Shown here piece by piece: positions 57,695 through 64,000 of a stretch of 64,000 nt of DNA. The notes below the pieces were generated by a model, which was given only the letters and a program-made list of their open reading frames with translations, did no database searches and was not told the DNA's origin. How positions within the stretch are numbered: the first letter of the stretch is position 1; every line of letters starts with the position of its first letter. Both the position numbers and the translations under genes were made by a program. Source of the DNA: Acanthosoma haemorrhoidale (Eukaryota > Arthropoda > Insecta > Hemiptera > Acanthosomatidae); contig OV884011.1 in the NCBI GenBank assembly GCA_930367205.1, positions 42,483,754 to 42,547,753 on the forward strand, written 5' to 3'.

Positions 57695-57834
57695 GCACGT
57701 ATATTTGTACTAGATACACCTACTTATGTGGGTTTCAGTAAGCACGTGTATCTCTTTGACTTTTCCTTGGTAGTGATTAAATATTTTTCGTTTAAACCGT
57801 TGTGTGACGGTTCCATATCAACCGTCTATCAAGG
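57695..57834 (+). CDS. Candidate coding exon, 140 bp
   Basis: The segment lies behind one of the best acceptors in the window (catttttttttcag) and ends at a perfect donor (caagg|gtaagt). It is open in phase 0 for 46 codons plus two bases: ARIFVLDTPTYVGFSKHVYL, then FDFSLVVIKYFSFKPLCDGS, then ISTVYQ. The product is aromatic and moderately hydrophobic. No family was recognised. The splice signals are direct observations; that a gene uses them is inference. Confidence 0.45.
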
Positions 57835-57900
57835 GTAAGTGGAGATATTTTACTGTGTCACTTGTCGTAATTTGGTAACTGGGAATAGGCTCGACGTCGC

Positions 57901-58170
57901 TTATTGAGTTTGTGTTTTCCATTGGATGCACCATTGATCATGTAATTTTAAATACTTTGTTGGGCGTTTATTGGATTGTTGTGCTGGGTCAACCTGTCTT
58001 AAGTGGTGATAGATTTGTGTGAGGTTTGTCTTTATAAAGAGTGGAGCAAATATGTACCCCTGCGGAACACCAGCTATTACCATGTGACAGATGGAGATCG
58101 TTGTACCTTCTATAATAATGAAGAAGCTGCCATTAATATAGGTCTTCAGGATTGGATAGATATTGTGTAG
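57901..58170 (-). pseudogene. Reverse transcriptase motif B fragment of a LINE
   Basis: The minus strand reads ILKTYINGSFFIIIEGTT, then HMVIAGVPQGYIFAPLF, then IYHHLRQ. This is the LINE reverse-transcriptase segment ending in the conserved AGVPQGSxLxP motif. Downstream, DQWCIQWKTQTQ resembles the helix that follows the catalytic FADD box in jockey elements, but the box itself has been deleted. It is a non-functional relic of a jockey-like element on the opposite strand to copies A-C. Confidence 0.7.
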
Positions 58171-58778
58171 TAGTAATAATTCATGTTTTTAGGAAAGTAC
58201 AGTTTGTCAACTTCCTTTCAAAAAATGAAGCTGTATAGTCTACTACTCTGTATATTTGGCGAATAATGAAATTATACTGACTTGGTGGTTCGCAGGAATC
58301 GTGTCGAAATACGGAACGATTCGTCTGCCACAACAAATTTGAAGTGATTTTGCAAAGGTAGGTAGCCGGCTGATAAGTCTACAGGGAGAATGTGAGTGAG
58401 TTTGGTTTAGGAAGCATAACCATTACCGTATATATGCACGGTTATGGAAAGTGGTCTGTTCCAGAATTAAATAAAGCTTATCGCTGGATCAAATAAACAG
58501 AAATAATGTCATTAATGTTTGGATCTATTTTAAATTTAATTTAGCAGTTAATAGCCCGTACCTGATATAGCCACAATGAAGTACATATCAAAATATAGTT
58601 AATAAGTACTTAAATATGCTCAGCATATTTGAAACCGGATTATTGATTCTGATATGTTGAGATTGACCTTTGAAAGGTCGGCCCGAGTTTCTATGTCATT
58701 TTTTAAAGTTCCACATGAACTGTCATGCGTTACATATATCTGTAGCGTATACACACCTACATACGACACACTACTGAC

Positions 58779-58973
58779 CTGTGTTATTGCTGCGACGACT
58801 CCTTGTAGACTGAAGATCCCCCGCCATGGGCCATCATGTATATAGCCTCCCATAGCTGGGGTTGCGACATCCCTGCTTCTTCTCTTGCATCTTTTCTCTT
58901 TCGACTGCATTAGCATTTGTCCACATAAATAATAGCATATTGCAATAGTAATACTAATAAACAGCTGATCCAT
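58779..58973 (-). CDS. Candidate first coding exon with N-terminal membrane anchor
   Basis: An ATG at 58973 opens 65 codons that end exactly at a donor (aacacag|gtcagt, GT at 58778-58777). The product begins MDQLFISITIAICYYLCGQM, a hydrophobic segment typical of a signal anchor, then a basic cluster (KEKRCKRRSRD), then VATPAMGGYIHDGPWRGIF and SLQGVVAAITQ. The basic cluster after the span suggests an N-out or type-dependent topology that cannot be settled from one exon. GC rises along the exon relative to its flanks. No family was recognised. Confidence 0.4.
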
Positions 58974-58979
58974 AGATCA

Positions 58980-60019
58980 GTAACCTCCTTCTTCTATAAT
59001 TTAACCTTCTTAGTTTTGCTTTTAATTTATAAACGAACTCAAAGACTTAGAAAGTAAAGAAATCTTATTAAAAGATACTCGAGAGATTTAAGGTAAGTGT
59101 CATCAAAAAGTTATTGGATGATTGTGATCACTACTAGGTATTTTTCATAAAAAAAAATTGTCCTTTCAACAAACTCAAAATCTTCAGTGTTCCCGTGCCC
59201 TTAGCATTAAATAACGGCATTATATGCTCCATGGACCAACTAATAGCAATACCATTTGGATGTAGTTTATAGTGTTCAGGCAGGAAGCGTTTGAAATTTT
59301 GCAAGGCAGTGTAACTGCTTAGCGTAACTGCTTCATGATATGAAGGTTCCGGGTTCTTGAGTCCTTAGGCAGACAACGAATTTATTTCTTTTCCGTAAAT
59401 GATGTTTGCGTGGCTCCCAATAGAATATCCTCTGCTACCTTTAGCGAGATAATTTAAGACCAGAAAACGTGACTTACCCACAGCATTGTAAGTTTTTGTG
59501 TCCCTCAGTTATCCGGTATGTTTCGGTTGATGATTTTCAGGATATAATAGACATGTTGATTTAGGTCAATTTTAGCTTTACGTATCTTTTTTTTTTTGTC
59601 AAAACCTATAATCCTTGTTTCCCCTATTACTCTGACTCTACACGTCATTGTGACCCTAACAAGACACGTGGCATTTACCCTGTTGATCCCATTTTGCTAT
59701 TGGAATATGAACATTGAAAACACTGCCAACGTCATGAAACACGATTGCGTCATTAATTATGTAATTAGTGGTAATAACAAAAATAATTACGATATATCTA
59801 TCCATATAAATATTACTAGTATCTATCCAAATTAAAACTCTTGACGTGCTGGTGGATACTATATAATAAATGTCACTATAATCGTGATCGCAACTCGATT
59901 GAAAATTGTGTTGGAAGCATAAAATTTCGCAAAGCCGATTTTATGCCCCCCCTGCCGCTTGTAAATGTTAAAAATAAAAGCAACCCCATGAATATAACGA
60001 AGGAGCATTAATTACTTAC
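58980..60019. other. AT-rich stretch with a tRNA-like patch
   Basis: At 59310-59380 the plus strand reads gcttagcgtaactgc, then aaggttccgggttcttgagtcc, reminiscent of tRNA A and B boxes and possibly a SINE head. The 79-codon frame at 59596-59835 is AT-driven. Nothing else was seen. Confidence 0.3.
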
Positions 60020-60247
60020 TGATTTTAAACATAAATTTGCTTGTTATGGTATCAAGTTGGTTATGATCGAGGTCAAACTTAAATAGGTTTACATGACACA
60101 AGTTGTTTGTTTTTTGTTGTAGGCGTAAAACCGAATTGTCATCAGCACTTTTTAGTCTTGGTATACGTAGTCTAGTAAAGTCTACAAGCAATTGACAGAA
60201 TCCCTGGTCCCCTAGCAACCGTCCGAGATCTCGGCGCCACAACAGGC
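60020..60247 (-). CDS. Candidate exon with a leucine-rich-repeat unit
   Basis: On the minus strand a long pyrimidine tract and acceptor (ccctctatctctacctgg, then gacgtag, AG at 60249-60248) precedes the segment. A perfect donor (aaatca|gtaagt, GT at 60019-60018) follows it. After two bases, 75 codons are open. The last 22 or so, LFKFDLDHNQLDTITSKFMF KI, fit the LRR consensus LxxLxLxxNxLxxIxxxxFxxL at almost every position. Earlier residues (LRIPRL, then DDNSVLRLQ) could be part of a degraded preceding repeat. LRR proteins are often cell-surface receptors or adhesion proteins; the role here is unknown. The frame continues to an ATG at 60323, so a longer exon without that acceptor is also possible. 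Confidence 0.5.
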
Positions 60248-60514
60248 CTACGTCCCAGGTAGAGATAGAGGGACGAAGAGTAGGTGAAGGTTGTAGTTTA
60301 AAAACCATACCTACACCTAACATGGCACAATTAATGGTGCAACCCTAATAATTTGTGTGAAAGTAATTATTACACTCTCGTACAGTCCAAATCTATGAAA
60401 TGTAATGTGATTTTCCAGGATTATTCCGAGTAAATACAGAGTTATTCTTATGGTCCAGTCATAGTAACTTCTTTCGAACCCAATAGGGAGGAATTTCGGT
60501 GACGGCTATTAATT

Positions 60515-60522
60515 TATAAAAG
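60515..60522 (+). promoter_or_regulatory. TATA box
   Basis: TATAAAAG, 50 bases before an ATG and within a compact arrangement (TATA, short GC-richer leader, ATG in a good context, donor) common for insect genes of secreted or cuticle proteins. The start site would lie near 60545. Confidence 0.5.
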
Positions 60523-60572
60523 CAGTCAGTCCAGTTCTGCTTTACGAGCCAACTCAGCCTAGTGCACGCGCC

Positions 60573-60600
60573 ATGATAGTTTCAAGTTTCCTAGTCCAGT
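60573..60600 (+). CDS. Candidate first coding exon, 28 bp
   Basis: The leader ends gcacgcgcc before ATG, and the exon encodes MIVSSFLVQ plus one base, then a perfect donor (ccagt|gtaagt). The hydrophobic start fits the beginning of a signal peptide split by a phase-1 intron. The rest of the gene must lie to the right; no matching second exon was found before 64000, so the first intron is either longer than 3.4 kb or the next exon was missed. Product unknown. Confidence 0.4.
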
Positions 60601-63448
60601 GTAAGTCATCGTTATTAATACCTCTTAGCTCCAAAAAATATGCTTTTCTGTGATCCTAGAATAATGTTTCCATGTATATTTTTAAAATTTAGATATTTTT
60701 ACACTTTGATTGTCTTGTCATCCCAATTCGTGCGCATTGCTTGCATATTCTGGGATATAGATTCGGGCTCACAAACCACGATAACATTTTAGATTCTGTG
60801 TTCTAGCGTGATGGAATCATCCATTTTTTCCCGATATCCTTCTGGACTGTCTTATTGACATGGAATCCCCATTTCAACTGTCTTCGATTCACTCTTTACC
60901 TGAATTTCTAGGACCACATTTTTTTGAATGGAAATATATCATTAAACTAACACCATTATCATCTCAGTATATGTGAATAAAAGCTTATGTTGAATATGCT
61001 CGGTTTTCGGTGCTTTTAATATTATTAATATATACCTTTTATTGTGACTAGAAGAAATTTGCAAAGGTATGTATTGCTGAACTTTATTTTCAAAATAGGC
61101 TTCAACGATACGCTTTGTCGAGCTGTATTTATTTAATTAACAATATAATTTAACGTAGCCTTACATGATGTTTGTGTACAGCATTGTTGGTGTGAATTTT
61201 AAAAGTGTGGTATTTTCTTTGATATGGAAAATGATTATTAGAAAATTTAAAATGTGGATAAAAATGCAACTAGAAATTGCCAAACATGATGAAATACATG
61301 ATGATCATTTATATTAAGTGCATAATGCTTAAGCCCATCTATTATGCAACATACATACCCATGATAGACTTTGAAGCGGTATTTATAGCTACTAGCTAAA
61401 TACGTAAAGTCTCCATTAAAATCAATAATATCCATATAAAATAACAACATTTGGAAATATAAACATAATAAAAATTTCAATCATGCTACACCTAAGCCCG
61501 ATTTTCTAATGAATAGAGCTAATTCATACATGGAGGCGAATCGCCAAAACCGTACTGGGCAATGCCCATCCATAAATTGTTGGAACTGATCCACAAGTTT
61601 TTTTTTGTTGAATTTTGGTACTATGAGGTATAGGGTGGCCTATTTCACTCTATACACAACACAAGGGATATATTTCCAGTCAAAACGGTGGTCAATAATG
61701 GTTTAAAGTTTACTCACTGTATATAGTTTATATGTTCACATATAGTTTTTAATGCGTACTACAAATTTGAGCTACAGTACAACAATAGAAATATATTATA
61801 TTCGATTGTATGGTAATATTCAATGTGGCTACGGCTTTTAATGGTTCACATCTTCTCTTTTTTTCTAACATTTCTTTACTTTCAATCGCTATTGGTTGGT
61901 CGAAACAGTTCGGCACCGTTCGTGACCACTAGTGAATTACTTATACATTCGCTAAGATGATATTCCAACTATCGGTGAATCCATGATATTTATCAATCAG
62001 TATCAGACTTTATTTATTATTATCCTAATGGAACCTACCCAATTGAAGTTACTGAAGTTAAATAATATTCGCTTTCCAGAGATTTTTAGGAATTTGTTAA
62101 CATTTTGAAAAATCAGTTACTCTTTCCTTTTTCCTTTCACCTGTGTGTCTGTCAGTCTGTCCTGGCGGTAGTGAGTCCTTTATTTGACCTATAATCGTAA
62201 AATTTTATATCGAGATTTCATTTTGTTACCCAAAAACATAAATAGAATATTTTCAACTCTATTAAATATAAGTTAGAGTTATTAATTAATTATTTATTAT
62301 TGTACTATCCAGGGTTTCAAATAAATTATCTCATGGTCCTGATTTATTATATGTATTTTGATCTATGAACTGTAATTAAATAAAGTCATTAACCTTGTGT
62401 TCGCAACTTTACTCAATTCTAGTTTTACACTGAGAGATGATAATTCGCAAATTAGTTTCATTTGACGTCCGATAGTAGTAGAACTTATAGCGCCTGTCAT
62501 AATTAATTAAAGGAGAAAATTAATTTTATACTGAGTTGGTTATTAAATGAAAGATCTGGTTGCTCTGTTTTATAATTCATAGTTTTCATTTGTAAACTGT
62601 AATTACATATTGTTATTAAAATCGTTTCCCTAACTTTTTTAGAGGTAATATATTTGGCATAGAGTCCCCATTTGATGTGCCGATAATGCTAAAAAGAAAG
62701 TGATCCTATGAAAAATATTAAGTGACAATAATCAGTTAGCTATTGTGGGGTTTAGTGAGGTGAAATTACAAAAACTATTTTTCAGTGCTTGTAATATCAA
62801 ATTCCCATTTACATTACCAATCAATTAGTTATGTCACATAGGTTATTTTTTCGTATAAATAAAAGTGGTTTAGTTTGTTATTAAAAATGATTTAATAAAA
62901 CTAAGGAAATCAATCAAGAGGGAATAATTAGTATGGTCACCAAAACCCTCCATTGTTTGATACTGCATATTTTACTAAATTTTTTTTATGGTTTTTTAGT
63001 GGACAATTATTAATAATATCACAAAAAAATTGATTTTACAATATTAGTCTAAATGAGTTTAAAAGTTTTTACTAATTACTTAATTTATTATCTGTCTTTT
63101 TGTAGGATTCCTTATATCGAGTAAATAGGTAGCAGGTTTCTTTTTGTTTGTTGAAGGGACATTGCGTTGTAAAAACAATGCCTAATACACATTATATAAT
63201 ATTAATCAAGGAAACATTCTCACCTACAAAAATACCACGTGGCGCAAGTTTCGTCAAAAAAGGATGAACCCAAAATATTTTCCTTATTTACCATGCTACC
63301 ACAACACAGGCATTTCATCATCCTAGGACTAAGACGTCACGTAGCCACCACAACAGGTAAAGGTTGCTTCGGTACTAGAGATAACAGGTTGACAGATACA
63401 ATTTTTCATTTTTTTATTCAATATATCTTGAAATGAAAGAGAACGTTT
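60601..63448. other. AT-rich non-coding stretch
   Basis: No convincing exon, RNA or repeat was seen. The frames at 61247-61480 and 63239-63436 have no motif. Confidence 0.4.
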
Positions 63449-63454
63449 TTTATT
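63449..63454 (-). terminator. Polyadenylation signal after the terminal exon
   Basis: AATAAA on the minus strand (tttatt on plus), 29 bases past the TAG stop of the candidate exon at 63483-63626. Confidence 0.5.
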
Positions 63455-63482
63455 GATAAGTAAAATAATAATCATAAAATTT

Positions 63483-63626
63483 CTAGTATCCTAGTTTGAC
63501 TGTTAAACTCCGAACTGCTTCACAGGGGTACTGGAGTACCCCAGGATCATTTGAAGTTTGTATTATTTCTATAGTGGTACGCAAAGCTTCGTCAATGCAC
63601 CTGGGGTCTTTGGCATTCAGCACCGC
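63483..63626 (-). CDS. Candidate terminal coding exon, 144 bp
   Basis: On the minus strand, after an acceptor (gacgcactacctag, AG at 63628-63627), 47 codons are open and end at TAG (63485-63483). The sequence reads AVLNAKDPRCIDEALRTTIE, then IIQTSNDPGVLQYPCEAVRS, then LTVKLGY. It is balanced, mixed-charge protein sequence unlike the surrounding AT-rich noise. A polyadenylation signal follows within 30 bases, giving a very short 3' UTR. No family was recognised. Preceding exons would lie beyond the right edge of the window. A fragment of a processed gene copy is an alternative, though no A tail is visible. Confidence 0.5.
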   Translation of the reverse strand, partial: AVLNAKDPRCIDEALRTTIEIIQTSNDPGVLQYPCEAVRSLTVKLGY

Positions 63627-63678
63627 CTAGGTAGTGCGTCTGCTCTCAGTGACTTAACCCTACCCAGTGACCCATTTT

Positions 63679-63701
63679 TATATATATATATATATATATA
63701 T
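63679..63701. repeat. (TA)n microsatellite
   Basis: Uninterrupted TA dinucleotides. Confidence 0.95.
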
Positions 63702-63904
63702 TTCCTATTCTAACGTTCATAATTTACAGGAATTCGATAATAAACACATCTCTTTTAACGGTTAGGGGATTCATTTACTTATTAGTTAATTGTTTTTATC
63801 GTATCTTTTAGGGCAAGAAAGGTTGAATTGCCTAAAGGTCAATAAACTTTTATAGCAAGAGTATGAATGGTGAAATTATTCAGGCGGTGATTCGCCCTAT
63901 GGTG

Positions 63905-64000
63905 ATATTATGCATGTAGATTATGTGGTGATCGCCTCCTCTTTGTTTCAGTTCCTGGTTTCACGATTCAAGTCATTAAAATGCTTCATGTTGCCAATAT
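63905..64000 (+). repeat. Dispersed tRNA-like repeat, copy 2 (runs off the window)
   Basis: atgcatgtagattatgtgg, then tctttgtttcagttcctgg, then tttcacg matches the block at 48570-48640. It continues to the window end, so its full length is unknown. Confidence 0.5.

Noticed and set aside
58654..58845. 63-codon plus-strand frame
   Set aside because: It is opposite the better-supported minus-strand exon 58779-58973 and lacks splice borders.
59310..59380. Intact tRNA gene
   Set aside because: A and B boxes are only approximate and no full cloverleaf can be drawn; kept only as a weak SINE-like patch.
63506..63560. Inverted repeat ggggtact/agtacccc as a regulatory hairpin
   Set aside because: Its arms are only 8 bases and it lies inside the candidate terminal exon, so no separate function is inferred.
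1..64000. CRISPR array, rRNA operon, phage or bacterial island
   Set aside because: No regularly spaced direct repeats, no rRNA core sequences and no prokaryotic gene packing were seen anywhere.

Overview
The window looks like nuclear DNA from an arthropod, most likely an insect. It is strongly AT-rich and has no operon-like gene packing. It carries jockey-type LINE fragments, mariner and Tc1-like remnants, tRNA-like SINE candidates and spliceosomal GT/AG exon boundaries. No rRNA, intact tRNA, CRISPR array or viral gene was recognised. The species cannot be fixed from the sequence alone.

The one unmistakable gene is on the minus strand at 20751-24443. It is a 3.7 kb coding exon for a secreted 1230-residue low-complexity protein. 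It has a signal peptide, two copies of a 37-residue cysteine cassette (core CxDPFHSFLC), about 18 Gly-Tyr-x-Tyr-x-x-Pro units, and a C-terminal tandem array of 24-residue Tyr/Pro/Gln repeats. It looks like an extracellular matrix or cuticle-associated structural protein. Its start codon lies 3 bases inside the exon, just after a splice acceptor, so a non-coding first exon lies further right.

Elsewhere, short GC-richer open segments bounded by consensus splice sites suggest exons of other genes with long introns. On the minus strand they lie at 1374-1553, 11892-12009, 17417-17562 (these three have compatible phases), 52272-52383, 58779-58973, 60020-60247 (with one leucine-rich-repeat unit) and 63483-63626 (a terminal exon with stop and polyadenylation signal). 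On the plus strand they lie at 19682-19766, 57695-57834 and 60573-60600 (a first exon behind a TATA box). These are predictions from splice grammar and open frame; no product name is claimed.

Mobile elements fill much of the rest. One LINE family has five 5'-truncated copies (12247-13242, 27411-28164, 30598-30728, 41700-41856 minus, 48893-48985); three are framed by exact target-site duplications. A second poly(A)-tailed retroposon family has two copies with exact duplications (36267-36379 minus, 50388-50647). There are older reverse-transcriptase or RNase H fragments (2085-2665, 14761-15060, 16276-16510, 36640-36765 minus, 57901-58170 minus), two mariner remnants (35200-35790, 50008-50145), a mariner-type MITE (51215-51328), a DDE transposase tail (40210-40420) and tRNA-like SINE candidates. 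The remaining stretches are AT-rich intron or intergenic DNA in which nothing specific was seen.
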